Shown piece by piece: positions 17,781 to 27,237 of a stretch of 64,000 nt of DNA (position 1 is its first letter; every line of letters begins with the position of its first letter). The position numbers were made by a program, and so were the translations under genes. The stretch is from Marivirga salinae (GTDB lineage: Bacteria; Bacteroidota; Bacteroidia; Cytophagales; Cyclobacteriaceae). The DNA lies in the NCBI RefSeq assembly GCF_030503855.1, contig NZ_CP129971.1, forward strand, positions 875,501-939,500, in the 5' to 3' direction. Under the pieces are notes generated by a model. That model was given only the letters and a program-made list of their open reading frames with translations, did no database searches and had not been told where the DNA came from.

Positions 17781-18554
17781 TCAAAACCCCAAACACAAAA
17801 AGCTTCCGTTCAAAAGATTTTCCTTGTTATAATTGAATCGTTCCTTTTCTTCATTTCCTTTATAAACCTTTCCACCTGCAGCTTCCAAAATGGCTTGGCC
17901 TGCACCTGTATCCCACTCCATTGTTGGCCCATGTCTATAGTAAATATCTGCTTTACCTTCCGCTACCATGCAAAATTTTAAGGAGCTCCCTTTAGAAATA
18001 CTGTCTTTCACATCATATTTAGCCAATAATTCATCCTCTTCAGGAGATGCATGTGATGCGCTTCTTACGGCTATTCTATCTGTGTTTTTATTATTTACTT
18101 TCAATTCAGTTTTTTCTCCCCCCTCTTCTTTAAAAGCGCCTAATTCGCTCCCATAATAAAAGGTATCAGTTGCGGGTACATAAATGACCCCCATCATGGT
18201 GAAATGGTCTTTTATCAATGCAATATTTACTGTAAACTGCCCATTTTTTTTGATGAACTCTTTAGTTCCGTCTAAAGGATCAACAAGCCAGAAAGTGTTC
18301 CAATCTTTTCTTTCTTCATAAGACATTTTTTTGCCTTCTTCTGATAAAATTGGATATTGAACTGAAAGTTCTTCCAAGCCCTTTTTTATGACCTTGTCTG
18401 CGGCCTCATCTGCTAATGTTAATGGACTATCATCTGCCTTGTAATCTACCACTTTACTTAGATCCGCATCTGTATAAATATCCATGATGGCCACCCCCGC
18501 ATTTTTGGCAATAATTTTAACTTCTTCTACTAAATTCTCAATTTTCATACCCAT
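17781..18554 (-). CDS. cysQ: 3'(2'),5'-bisphosphate nucleotidase CysQ
   Basis: This 257-residue enzyme of the inositol monophosphatase fold removes the 3' phosphate from PAP (and PAPS), clearing the by-product of sulfate reduction. Metal-binding motifs are present: SEEGK near residue 68, DPLDGTKEF near residues 90-98, and a late MEWDTGAGQAIL (the WD motif) near residue 212. Length is normal. It is divergent from the cysC-cysD-cysN sulfate activation operon, which fits its role. The start is either 18554 or the in-frame ATG two codons later. Confidence 0.92.
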   Translation of the reverse strand: MGMKIENLVEEVKIIAKNAGVAIMDIYTDADLSKVVDYKADDSPLTLADEAADKVIKKGLEELSVQYPILSEEGKKMSYEERKDWNTFWLVDPLDGTKEFIKKNGQFTVNIALIKDHFTMMGVIYVPATDTFYYGSELGAFKEEGGEKTELKVNNKNTDRIAVRSASHASPEEDELLAKYDVKDSISKGSSLKFCMVAEGKADIYYRHGPTMEWDTGAGQAILEAAGGKVYKGNEEKERFNYNKENLLNGSFLCLGF

Positions 18555-18706
18555 TCTTCTTGATTTTCAATTCCTAACCGGAATTTTCTAAAATTTTTTT
18601 TCTTCAAAACCGCCCTCTATTAGCCTACAAACCCAATAGAGTTTAAATATTTATAGACAGATGCAAAATTACGTAAGAAATGCTTATAACTATAATTTTA
18701 TCCTAT

Positions 18707-18714
18707 TAACTTTG
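18707..18714 (+). promoter_or_regulatory. Promoter -7 element for cysC
   Basis: TAACTTTG matches TAnnTTTG and lies 11 nt before the cysC ATG. This implies a very short leader. No good TTTG element is visible upstream. Confidence 0.4.
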
Positions 18715-18725
18715 CTTAAAATTAT

Positions 18726-19322
18726 ATGAGTTTGAAAAATATTTATCCGATTTTTGATACTATTTTGAGCCGTTCCGACAAAGAAAAAATGCTCAATCAA
18801 AAGGCCATTGTCATTTGGATGGTAGGCTTGTCCGGATCAGGAAAAAGCACCTTGGCAAGAGCACTTGAAAACAGCTTGCATGAAGAGGGTTTTCTTACGC
18901 AATTGCTTGATGGTGATAATATTCGAACGGGTATAAATAATAATTTAGGATTTAGCCCGGAAGACAGAACAGAAAATATCAGAAGAGCTGCTGAAACAGC
19001 TAAATTGTTTATGAATGCGGGCTTGGTCACGATCTGCTCTTTTATTAGCCCAACTGATGATATCCGTAAAATGGCAAAAGAAATCATTGGTGATGGTTAT
19101 GTGGAGGTTTATGTAGATTGTCCTGTGGAGGTTTGTGAAGAAAGAGATGTGAAAGGGCTCTATGCAAAAGCTAGAAAAGGAGAAATTCCTGATTTTACAG
19201 GAGTAAGTGCTCCATTTGATGTGCCTAAAAGCCCAGATGTATCAGTGGATACTGCTAATCAAGGTTTGGAAGAAAGCCATCAAGAATTAGTTAAAGCAAT
19301 TATAGAAAGAATTAAACATTAA
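18726..19322 (+). CDS. cysC: Adenylylsulfate kinase
   Basis: This cytosolic enzyme phosphorylates adenosine 5'-phosphosulfate (APS) to 3'-phospho-APS (PAPS). The Walker A motif GLSGSGKST lies at residues 34-42. LLDGDNIRTGINNNLGF and EDRTENIRRAAETAK form the APS site and lid, and YVDCPVEVCEERDVKGLY is conserved. The 198-residue length is normal for a stand-alone kinase. It heads an apparent operon with cysD and cysN, the two ATP sulfurylase subunits that make its substrate. The cysD gene follows after 104 nt. Confidence 0.95.
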   Translation: MSLKNIYPIFDTILSRSDKEKMLNQKAIVIWMVGLSGSGKSTLARALENSLHEEGFLTQLLDGDNIRTGINNNLGFSPEDRTENIRRAAETAKLFMNAGLVTICSFISPTDDIRKMAKEIIGDGYVEVYVDCPVEVCEERDVKGLYAKARKGEIPDFTGVSAPFDVPKSPDVSVDTANQGLEESHQELVKAIIERIKH

Positions 19323-19426
19323 AAAATGCCTTTTAGCAATTAATAGAGAAATCTATTGAGTTGTTGGAAAATCCGAACCAAAAGGTAAATCATCTTAGAA
19401 GAAATAAATTTTTGAAGAAATAAAAT

Positions 19427-20332
19427 ATGTCATCTTACAATTTATCACATTTAGATCAATTAGAATCAGAAGCAATTTACATTTTTCGTGAAGTAGCAGC
19501 TCAATTTGAAAAACCTGTCATTTTATTTTCCGGTGGGAAAGATTCCATTACGATGGTACATTTAGCACAAAAAGCTTTTTGGCCAGCTAAAATTCCTTTT
19601 CCACTATTACATATCGATACAGGGCATAATTTCCCTGAAGCATTGGAATTCCGAGATAATTTGGCGGAAAAATATAAAGTGAATTTGGACGTAGGACTGG
19701 TTCAAGACTCAATTGACAAAGGAACTGCAGCAGAAGAAAAAGGTCTAAACCCAAGTAGAAACACCTTACAATCCATTACTTTATTGGAGAAACTAGAAGA
19801 AGGTCAATATGACGCTGCTTTTGGTGGAGGAAGAAGAGATGAGGAAAAAGCTAGAGCTAAAGAAAGGTTCTTTTCGCATAGAGATGATTTCGGACAGTGG
19901 GATCCTAAAAATCAGCGTCCCGAACTTTGGAATCTATATAATGGAAAGAAGGCACCAGGAGAATCTTTCCGAATTTTTCCGATTAGCAACTGGACAGAAA
20001 TGGATGTTTGGCAATATATCAAGAAAGAAAAAATTGATTTACCAAGTATATATTTCTCTCATAAAAGAGATGTAGTAAAAAGAAATGGAACTTTGATTGC
20101 TAAATCTCCTTACAACCAACTATTGGATGGCGAGCAATATGAAGAAAAAATTATTCGCTATAGAACCTTGGGTTGTATGACCATTACAGGAGCTGTTGAA
20201 TCAGAGGCAGATACTTTAGATAAAATTATCGAGGAAGTTGCTGCTGCCAGACAAACTGAAAGAGGCGGAAGAGCAGATGATAAAAGATCTGAAGCGGCTA
20301 TGGAGGATAGAAAAAGACAGGGATATTTTTAG
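19427..20332 (+). CDS. cysD: Sulfate adenylyltransferase subunit 2
   Basis: This is the catalytic PP-loop subunit of ATP sulfurylase, which makes APS from ATP and sulfate. The pyrophosphate-binding loop SGGKDS lies at residues 35-40, with HIDTGHNFPEA near residue 65 and GGGRRDEEKARAKER near residue 133 as further family motifs. The 301-residue length is standard. It sits between cysC and the GTPase subunit cysN, with a 60-nt gap to cysN. No cysH or sulfite reductase lies in the window, so the later steps must be encoded elsewhere. Confidence 0.96.
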   Translation: MSSYNLSHLDQLESEAIYIFREVAAQFEKPVILFSGGKDSITMVHLAQKAFWPAKIPFPLLHIDTGHNFPEALEFRDNLAEKYKVNLDVGLVQDSIDKGTAAEEKGLNPSRNTLQSITLLEKLEEGQYDAAFGGGRRDEEKARAKERFFSHRDDFGQWDPKNQRPELWNLYNGKKAPGESFRIFPISNWTEMDVWQYIKKEKIDLPSIYFSHKRDVVKRNGTLIAKSPYNQLLDGEQYEEKIIRYRTLGCMTITGAVESEADTLDKIIEEVAAARQTERGGRADDKRSEAAMEDRKRQGYF

Positions 20333-20392
20333 AAAGAAACTAGAATCTAGACTGAAGAATTCAGACATAAGATTTTATAACATTATTTATAG

Positions 20393-21685
20393 ATGAGAGA
20401 TACAGAAGAATATAACAAAATAGACACAGCAGGTTACTTGGACATGGACTTATTGCGATTTTCCACTGCAGGTAGTGTAGATGACGGAAAAAGTACACTG
20501 ATCGGTCGTTTGATGTACGATACCAAATCCATATTTGAAGATCAGATTGAAGCGGTAGAACAATCAAGTAGAAACCGTGGTGATGAACACGTAAATTTGG
20601 CTTTATTAACAGATGGTTTGAAAGCGGAACGTGAACAAGGGATTACCATTGATGTTGCTTACCGATATTTCGCTACACCTAAAAGAAAATTCATTATAGC
20701 CGACACTCCTGGCCATGTCCAATATACTCGAAACATGGTAACAGGAGCCTCTAACGTTAACCTTGCCATTATTTTGATTGACGCAAGAAAAGGGGTGATC
20801 GAGCAAACCAAAAGACATTCGTTTATTGCTTCTCTTTTACAAATCAAACATGTCATTGTTTGTATCAATAAAATGGATTTGGTTGATTATAAAGAGGAGG
20901 TTTTTGAACAAATCAAGAAAGACTATTTAAGCTTTGATGCTAAATTAGAAATCCCGGACATCCGATTTATTCCTATATCTGCCTTGAATGGAGATAATGT
21001 GGTGGATAAGTCTGAGAATATGGACTGGTACAAAGGACCATCTTTATTGTGGACTTTGGAAAATGTACAAGTAGCTTCTGATAGGGATTTAATTGATGGA
21101 AGATTCCCAGTTCAGTGGGTAATTCGTCCGCAGTCCAAAGAACACCCTGATTTCCGAGGATATGCTGGTTTGGTTAGTGGAGGAATTTTTAGAAAGGGAG
21201 AGGAAGTAGTCGTGTTGCCTTCTGGGTTTACCACTAGAATTAAATCCATTGAAACAATGGATGGAGAATTGAAGGAAGCATTTCCTCCAATGTCTGTTGC
21301 GATGACCTTAGAAGATGAAATTGATATAAGTAGAGGAGATATGTTGGCGAAGGTTAATAATCAGCCTACAATAGGTCAAGATATTGAATTGATGGTTTGC
21401 TGGTTGAATGTAACCCCTTTAAAATTAGGTGGAAAATATACTGTAAAACATACCACCAATGAAGCAAGGGCAATCATTAAAGAAGTGAAATATAAGGTTA
21501 ATGTAAATACGCTTGAAAAGAATGAGGAAGACAAAGAAGTGGGCGCTAATGACATTGCCAGAATCACATTAAAAACGGCTAAGCCATTATTATATGATGC
21601 TTATCGTAAAAACAGAAATACGGGTTCATTAATTATTATTGATGAGTTCACCCAGCAAACTGTGGGTGCCGGAATGATTATCTAA
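20393..21685 (+). CDS. cysN: Sulfate adenylyltransferase subunit 1 (GTPase)
   Basis: This is the regulatory GTPase subunit of ATP sulfurylase; GTP hydrolysis drives APS formation. It has EF-Tu-like motifs: GSVDDGKST at residues 27-35 (G1), DTPGHVQYTRNM (G3) near residue 104, and NKMDLVDY (G4) near residue 159, followed by two beta-barrel domains. At 430 residues it is the CysN-only form and is not fused to an APS kinase; the kinase is supplied by cysC upstream. A strong terminator follows 20 nt downstream, closing the operon. Confidence 0.95.
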   Translation: MRDTEEYNKIDTAGYLDMDLLRFSTAGSVDDGKSTLIGRLMYDTKSIFEDQIEAVEQSSRNRGDEHVNLALLTDGLKAEREQGITIDVAYRYFATPKRKFIIADTPGHVQYTRNMVTGASNVNLAIILIDARKGVIEQTKRHSFIASLLQIKHVIVCINKMDLVDYKEEVFEQIKKDYLSFDAKLEIPDIRFIPISALNGDNVVDKSENMDWYKGPSLLWTLENVQVASDRDLIDGRFPVQWVIRPQSKEHPDFRGYAGLVSGGIFRKGEEVVVLPSGFTTRIKSIETMDGELKEAFPPMSVAMTLEDEIDISRGDMLAKVNNQPTIGQDIELMVCWLNVTPLKLGGKYTVKHTTNEARAIIKEVKYKVNVNTLEKNEEDKEVGANDIARITLKTAKPLLYDAYRKNRNTGSLIIIDEFTQQTVGAGMII

Positions 21686-21705
21686 TTTTTATTTTCAATA
21701 ATATA

Positions 21706-21743
21706 AAACATGCTATGACTCCTGTTATAGCATGTTTTTTTTT
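21706..21743 (+). terminator. Terminator of the cysC-cysD-cysN operon
   Basis: AAAACATGCTAT (from 21706) pairs with ATAGCATGTTTT (21727-21738) around a 10-nt loop, followed by a continuing T-run to 21743. Confidence 0.88.
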
Positions 21744-22043
21744 GAGCTTTTCTATAAATTAAAATCCCTACAAATTAGTCCATTGATCTTTCAAATAAAA
21801 TTCTCATTTAAATCGGAAGAGGGATGAACATTTTATAAATTAATGAGCTGAACTAATAGACATTGATAAATGTAGGGACATTAAATTATTCAAAAATTAT
21901 ATTTTTCTTGATTTATTTATGTGAATGGCGGTGTACCTTAATTTTTATTTTCAATTGATTATAATTTTTATCAGACGCACTTTATAGTGAATATTAATTT
22001 CTTAGGTTTGCGATTATTTTTCAGATCATAAACCTATAATTTA
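21744..22043 (+). promoter_or_regulatory. Gap between cysN and a lipoprotein gene, with promoter element
   Basis: This 300-nt A/T-rich gap has no convincing ORF. TAGGTTTG at 22003-22010 matches TAnnTTTG and would serve the lipoprotein at 22044. TCCCTACA early in the gap and TGTAGGGA about 100 nt later are complementary 8-mers and could pair at long range, but this may be chance. Confidence 0.35.
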
Positions 22044-23060
22044 ATGAAAGAATCATTACTTAATCCTTTTCTAAGTTTATTCCTAGGCCTAATCCTTTTC
22101 ACCTCTTGTCAAGATGACGAAATAGACAGTATCTTTTTAAGAACTGATGGTGGAATTTTAACAGTACTTAAAGATGCGGATGGTCAGCCTATCTCAGATG
22201 CAAAAGTAGCACTTTACAATACGAGAACTGAAAATAGAATTGATGTTAACTATACAGATGAAAATGGTGTAGTTAATTTCGGAAGATTTGAAGCGGGTGA
22301 ATATTTTATTGTCACAGACTTTAATCATAATGACGAATATTTTCAAATAAATGAAGAAGTCCATATTATTAGTGGAACAGATACTCAGCACGAGATCAAC
22401 GTTGCTGATCATTATGGTGAATTGTTAGTTAGAATTTTAGATATCAATACAGGCCAGCCAATAGAATTTAATACTGATGCGATGATTGGTTTAATTCCAA
22501 CAGACGAAGCCTTTTCTGAAACAACAACAGCAGATGGATTAAGAGATTTAATAAAATATACTTATGAGTCTGAAAGCCAACTTTCAATTACTGATTTGCC
22601 TCAATCTAGTTATCTTGTAGTAATGTATAATGAAGAAAGTATTTTTTATACAAACTATGCAACTGTTGATCCATACGACAAGGCTTATGTAAACTTTAAT
22701 GTGAATCCAATGACGCTTTTACTAACTAGCAAAGCTACATGGGTGGTAAGCAACATTACTGCTGATTCAAATATAGATAACATTATGCCTATTAGTAGTA
22801 TTTCATTCGGGCAAAATGAAAGTATGGAAGTTACGTATGTAAACGGAGATACAGTTGAGGCATATTTTTATATGAATAGCGGTGGTGGTTTTGACTGGTA
22901 TAATTTAGGTTCGAGTAATTATTACTTTAATTTCAATGAAGATAATTATGAAATAAATAGTGATGGAAGTATTACATTCAATTTTTACTATTGGGAAACT
23001 TATAACAATAATGACGGTACTTGGTACTATTCCGATAATGTTTCTATAACACTTAATTAA
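22044..23060 (+). CDS. Lipoprotein with carboxypeptidase-regulatory-like domain, unknown
   Basis: This 338-residue protein starts with a lipoprotein signal (hydrophobic run to lipobox FTSC, then QDDE). Residues about 35-115 resemble a carboxypeptidase regulatory-like (Ig-fold) domain: GILTVLKDADGQPISDAKVALYN and YTDENGVVNFGRFEAGEYFI are its typical strands. A second similar segment starts near residue 130 (GELLVRILDINTGQPIEF). The C-terminal 110 residues are rich in Asn, Tyr and Trp and look beta-stranded. It is probably a cell-surface or periplasmic anchored protein. I cannot name a function. Confidence 0.6.
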   Translation: MKESLLNPFLSLFLGLILFTSCQDDEIDSIFLRTDGGILTVLKDADGQPISDAKVALYNTRTENRIDVNYTDENGVVNFGRFEAGEYFIVTDFNHNDEYFQINEEVHIISGTDTQHEINVADHYGELLVRILDINTGQPIEFNTDAMIGLIPTDEAFSETTTADGLRDLIKYTYESESQLSITDLPQSSYLVVMYNEESIFYTNYATVDPYDKAYVNFNVNPMTLLLTSKATWVVSNITADSNIDNIMPISSISFGQNESMEVTYVNGDTVEAYFYMNSGGGFDWYNLGSSNYYFNFNEDNYEINSDGSITFNFYYWETYNNNDGTWYYSDNVSITLN

Positions 23061-23062
23061 TT

Positions 23063-23112
23063 AATAAGTCTTTTCCGAGTTTATATACTTGGAAAAGACT
23101 TATTTCTTTTTT
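23063..23112 (+). terminator. Terminator after the lipoprotein gene
   Basis: AATAAGTCTTTTCC (23063-23076) and GGAAAAGACTTATT (23091-23104) form a perfect 14-bp stem, followed by TCTTTTTT. The stem starts 2 nt after the stop codon. Confidence 0.9.
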
Positions 23113-23195
23113 CAATGCAGGGATTTACATTACTGTTACTTCTCGAATTTTTAAGGTTAAATTACCACCTTCCTAAATATTAACTTGACCATTAT

Positions 23196-23669
23196 TCAAG
23201 CTGTCAACTTATTAATCGCCTCCCAAACCAAATCCGCTTCGTAGCCTTTCTGCAATAAATAGCGTACGGCCTTTTGTTTTTTAATGTATAGGTTAGATTC
23301 TTTAAGTGTTCTCCACTTTTTTTCTAATAAAGAATTAATGGTGCTTTGATAATCTTCATCATCAATCTCCTTCATTCCTTTTTTGATACAATAATCAGAA
23401 ATTTTCTTCTGCTCTAAGCCTTGTTTTATCTTTATTTTTCCCCACTTTTTCAGGTTAAAATGGCCTCTTACATAGCTTTGTGCAAAACGCTCTTCATTGA
23501 TAAAATCTTCTGATATCAACCATGAAATCACTTCTTCAACTTCATCGCCATATAAACCCCAGTCGTACAGTTTATCTCTCACCTGTTGCTGGCTTCTTTC
23601 TTGCAAAGAACAATATTTTGCACCTCTAGATTTCCCCTCTTTAATCGTATAGATTAGTTGTTTTGCCAT
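23196..23669 (-). CDS. recX: Regulatory protein RecX
   Basis: This 157-residue cytosolic protein modulates the RecA filament. The arrangement of three-helix RecX repeats is visible: YCSLQERSQQQVRDKLYDWG near residues 19-38, then ISEDFINEERFAQSYVRGHFNLKKWGKIKIKQGL near residues 52-85, and a C-terminal KAVRYLLQKGYEADLVWEAI repeat. Length and motif order match the family. No recA is in the window. The aminotransferase gene lies 25 nt upstream on the same strand, so it may be transcribed with it. Confidence 0.9.
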   Translation of the reverse strand: MAKQLIYTIKEGKSRGAKYCSLQERSQQQVRDKLYDWGLYGDEVEEVISWLISEDFINEERFAQSYVRGHFNLKKWGKIKIKQGLEQKKISDYCIKKGMKEIDDEDYQSTINSLLEKKWRTLKESNLYIKKQKAVRYLLQKGYEADLVWEAINKLTA

Positions 23670-23694
23670 TGATTTTAATTCTTGAACTTCAAAC

Positions 23695-24843
23695 CTAAAA
23701 ATGCTTATCCAAAACGTTTATTAATGCATTAATATCTTCAGCATCATTATAAATATGGGGCGAAATTCTAATGGATTTTCCTCTCGCAGATATGTGAATA
23801 TTATTAGCTTTTAAATCTTCCATTAAGTTTTTTAAATTAACATTTTCAGGAAGAAACAATCCGTATAGATGTGCACTTATTAAATAGTCATCATCTTTAT
23901 CAATATTCTTATCTACCAAATACTTTCTTAATGGTTTCAGCAATTCAAAACAATAATTTTGAATGTTTTCTGGCTTCCAGTTAAGGATTTGTTCTAGTGC
24001 AGACTTTATCATAGGCAAAGCGATAAAATTGCTAAACTCGCCTACATTGTAGCGCATAGCATTTGCTCCAAATTCTTCTGGGTAAGTGGTAAGTTTACTG
24101 AAGTCGTGGCTGTCTTTTCTGGTCATCCAGGAATATTCAATAGGTTCGCCATCATTATATTTTTCATTATAATAAGCTAAACCGGATGAATAAGGTCCCA
24201 ACAGCCATTTATACGATGCACATACCAAGGCATCAATTTTAAAAGCATTTACATCAATAGGTAAAGCCCCAACCGATTGAGTTCCATCCACGATAAAATA
24301 AGTATAAGTTGCTCTGCATTTTTCACCTATTGCTTTCAAATCAAATTTTAAGCCTTCCATCCAATGTATGGATGACATTACTACCACTGCAGTGTCTTCG
24401 TTTATACTGTTAATTATTTTTTCTGTCCAGGCTTGAGTTCTACCTTCAATTAATTCTGGTGGTCTTATCACTTTTAATTCCGCCTCATTATCTTGACAGA
24501 ATTTCCTTAAAGTCAGATGATCACTTGGGAATTCTTCATTCACCGTAATGGCATGCTGACCTTTTTTAATCGGTACATTTCGAATAGCATTCATTAAGCC
24601 ATAAGAAGCTGATGGAATTAAGGCAATTTGCTGAGCAGAAGCATTAATTAGCCTACCAAAAAGTGATTTTACTTCTTCAGCAGGTTGAAAAAAATCTGTT
24701 TCTGTAATCGAAGTAGGGTTTGTTTTGCGTTTTACTCCTTCTAAACCTGCTTGTTCAACGGCTTTTAAATTTGGTGACATATAAGCACCATTCAAATAAT
24801 GAATTTCCTCAGGTAGATTGAAAAGGTGTTTTTGGTTTTCCAT
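23695..24843 (-). CDS. Class V PLP-dependent aminotransferase family protein
   Basis: This 382-residue cytosolic enzyme has the fold of the cysteine desulfurase/kynureninase/isopenicillin N epimerase superfamily. The PLP lysine lies near residue 213 in ASYKWLLGP, the aspartate for the pyridine nitrogen in VDGTQSVGALP near residue 188, and the phosphate-binding segment in IPSASYGL near residue 77. No cysteine loop of the SufS/IscS type is visible, so a desulfurase role is doubtful. The substrate cannot be told from sequence. It is on the same strand and just upstream of recX. Confidence 0.8.
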   Translation of the reverse strand: MENQKHLFNLPEEIHYLNGAYMSPNLKAVEQAGLEGVKRKTNPTSITETDFFQPAEEVKSLFGRLINASAQQIALIPSASYGLMNAIRNVPIKKGQHAITVNEEFPSDHLTLRKFCQDNEAELKVIRPPELIEGRTQAWTEKIINSINEDTAVVVMSSIHWMEGLKFDLKAIGEKCRATYTYFIVDGTQSVGALPIDVNAFKIDALVCASYKWLLGPYSSGLAYYNEKYNDGEPIEYSWMTRKDSHDFSKLTTYPEEFGANAMRYNVGEFSNFIALPMIKSALEQILNWKPENIQNYCFELLKPLRKYLVDKNIDKDDDYLISAHLYGLFLPENVNLKNLMEDLKANNIHISARGKSIRISPHIYNDAEDINALINVLDKHF

Positions 24844-24888
24844 TGTGGAAGTTACAAAAAATGAAGAATAATTTAATTCGAACTTGGA

Positions 24889-27237
24889 CTAAAACTCTAC
24901 TTTTAAATTATGAAGCCTGTCATATAATTCCACTTTACTACCCTTAATTCTATTTCCATCATAAATGATATGTTTTGCTCCCTGAAACTCAAAAACCATT
25001 TTCCAATTATGCATTTGAGAAATGCGAAACTCCATAACATTATCAATTCTTTTGGCTGAAATATCCAGTTTATTATCTTCTATTTTAATATTATCTAGAC
25101 TAACATTCGTCCATGTTGTAGGTAAATTGGGCTTTATTACTATCTCATTTTTCCAAGCTTTGGGCTGAATGCCGAAAAACTCCTCTACTACAGGAACTGC
25201 CACTGCATAACTGTTCCATGCTTGAGTCATCATGCCAAAATCAGGACTCACTTCATACATCGATCCAGGCAAAGCATAACTAAATGAATGCTGCAACATT
25301 TTCAAATATTCTAAAGCCTTGTCTGCATTTCCGTATTTAGCTTCCGCTATAGCTTGTACTCCGGTTGGTAAGGTCATCACCGCCCCCACATAACTAAAAG
25401 ATTTCCATTTTGAGGCTTTTTCCTGTTGTTCATCCCTGTCAATTCCCGTAACAAACATTCCAAATCGGTTTCGATAATTCTCCGCGGTTTTTAATGCTTT
25501 TTCAGCTTTTTCCTGATCCGCTGCGCCAACCTCCATTGGTGTGTTTACAATCCAGTTATGGTGAACAACAAAAGGACTTGCACCAGTTATTTCTTGATTT
25601 TGAATGGTTTCTAATGTATTTCTCAATTCCTCAACAGACCATGGTTTCTCAATACTATCCGCACGAATAATGGCATTTTCTGTTAATCTTATTGCTTGTA
25701 ATTTATCAGATCGAAAGTCTGCAAATGAATTAAATTCAGGCACCCACCAATCGGTATTAATTTTCATTTTAAGGTTTTCAGCTTTTACCCTATATTCATC
25801 AGCCAATACATTTTCGTTTTGAACTTTAGCAAAATTCGCAGCAGCCAAATACATTTCATACTGATAAGAAACCACATCTATCATTTCACTATCTAGCCCA
25901 TGAATTTCCATCATACCCGCTCCATCTGGATAAGTGTTTCCATCCATGTCTTGTGATTCAAGCCATTCTACAGATTTTTTCACTAAACCGTAATAGCCCA
26001 GTAATTCCTTATCTCCAGTCCAAGCAAAAGCTTTCCAAAGCATGCTAACAAATTTCGGTGTTGTATTGAGATTGCCTGGGTTAAAAATAACTCCATTAGT
26101 AGAAGCCTCATGCATTATTCTTCCATTCTCGCCATTTGCTTTCCGGGAAAGATCAACTATCAATTCAATAGTTTGCAATGCTTGTTTGTGCATGCCGGAA
26201 GCCAATAAGCCTTGTAGCGCATAACCATTATCAGTACCAAACCACCAAGGATAATCTGGGCTCCCTGCCGTTAATCCAGTACCAATTCCAGGAACATCTT
26301 GCATTAGCCATTCCGAGTTATATTTCAACCATCGATACATTTGATTAAAGCCTTCATCTTGGGTAATTAGTTTATTGCTTTGCTGAATTCTTCTGTAGTT
26401 AATGATTTTATCTTCTAATAACTGTTCTACATTTTTGGATAAAAAATTATACGTTTTAATTGCAGATTTTTCGCTTTCATCTGAACCACTCACTATGAAA
26501 TAAATAGTTTTTTTCTCTCCACTTTTTAAGTTGATGGAATTACTAAGTGCTTGGTCAAATCCCAGACCTTTTCTTGTCACTTTGCAAGAATTTTCCGAAT
26601 CAGAAGGCTCAAAGCTTTTCCCTCCAAAAGCAGTAAACCAATTATTCTTTTTGTCTTTGGCCAAATAGGCTGACCACCTTTTTTTCCACTCTCCTTCGTC
26701 TTGTCCATCTTCAATATTCAAAGAATCAGCAAGCCATACAGGTCGTAAATCAATGTAGGCATTAAAAGTAAATTCAAACTGGGTTTCTTTTGTAAGCGTA
26801 TTTTCTATTTGATAAGCTATGATTAATCCATTTTCATTTTCAGGCACAAAATGAAATTGTGAAACATTAAGTCCTAAACTCTTTAAATTAAAAACTTGCT
26901 CACTTCCAATTGGATAATTAAAAAACTGATTGGCTTTCGTTAAGCATTCTTGGGTCTTATTATTTCTTATTTCAACCTGATAACCATCAAGTAATTTTAT
27001 TGGATGAAGCCAAACACCACCCATTTCTCCTTTTACATGCCAGCCCAGGTCAGGAAAGGAACCATTTTGGTGACCCACTACATAAAGTCTTTTTCCGGCA
27101 CTTAAAAATGGACTTTTCATATATTCTTCCTTACCTTCGATTTTCTCAAGATTATTTACTTGAGTATAAAAATTTAATGGGTTATCATTTTGGCAGCTAA
27201 TCAAAAAGATTAGTAATAGAGGAAAAATATATTTCAT
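24889..27237 (-). CDS. Six-hairpin glycosidase-like lipoprotein (glycogen debranching/GH63-type)
   Basis: This protein of 782 residues from the chosen ATG starts MKYIFPLLLIFLISCQ, a clear lipoprotein signal; the in-frame ATG six codons upstream would spoil it. The N-terminal 270 residues are beta-rich. The remainder is an alpha/alpha toroid: PDYPWWFGTDNGYALQGLLASG, DKELLGYYGLVKKSVEWL, YQYEMYLAAANFAKV and PTGVQAIAEAKYGNADKAL are toroid helices with the aromatic and acidic residues typical of amylo-alpha-1,6-glucosidase/GH63-like enzymes. It is likely an envelope-anchored glycoside hydrolase. The exact substrate is not predictable. Confidence 0.7.
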   Translation of the reverse strand: MKYIFPLLLIFLISCQNDNPLNFYTQVNNLEKIEGKEEYMKSPFLSAGKRLYVVGHQNGSFPDLGWHVKGEMGGVWLHPIKLLDGYQVEIRNNKTQECLTKANQFFNYPIGSEQVFNLKSLGLNVSQFHFVPENENGLIIAYQIENTLTKETQFEFTFNAYIDLRPVWLADSLNIEDGQDEGEWKKRWSAYLAKDKKNNWFTAFGGKSFEPSDSENSCKVTRKGLGFDQALSNSINLKSGEKKTIYFIVSGSDESEKSAIKTYNFLSKNVEQLLEDKIINYRRIQQSNKLITQDEGFNQMYRWLKYNSEWLMQDVPGIGTGLTAGSPDYPWWFGTDNGYALQGLLASGMHKQALQTIELIVDLSRKANGENGRIMHEASTNGVIFNPGNLNTTPKFVSMLWKAFAWTGDKELLGYYGLVKKSVEWLESQDMDGNTYPDGAGMMEIHGLDSEMIDVVSYQYEMYLAAANFAKVQNENVLADEYRVKAENLKMKINTDWWVPEFNSFADFRSDKLQAIRLTENAIIRADSIEKPWSVEELRNTLETIQNQEITGASPFVVHHNWIVNTPMEVGAADQEKAEKALKTAENYRNRFGMFVTGIDRDEQQEKASKWKSFSYVGAVMTLPTGVQAIAEAKYGNADKALEYLKMLQHSFSYALPGSMYEVSPDFGMMTQAWNSYAVAVPVVEEFFGIQPKAWKNEIVIKPNLPTTWTNVSLDNIKIEDNKLDISAKRIDNVMEFRISQMHNWKMVFEFQGAKHIIYDGNRIKGSKVELYDRLHNLKVEF

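Noticed and set aside
21764..21880. Long-range pair TCCCTACA/TGTAGGGA
   Set aside because: Only 8 bp with about 100 nt between the arms; too weak to call a structure.
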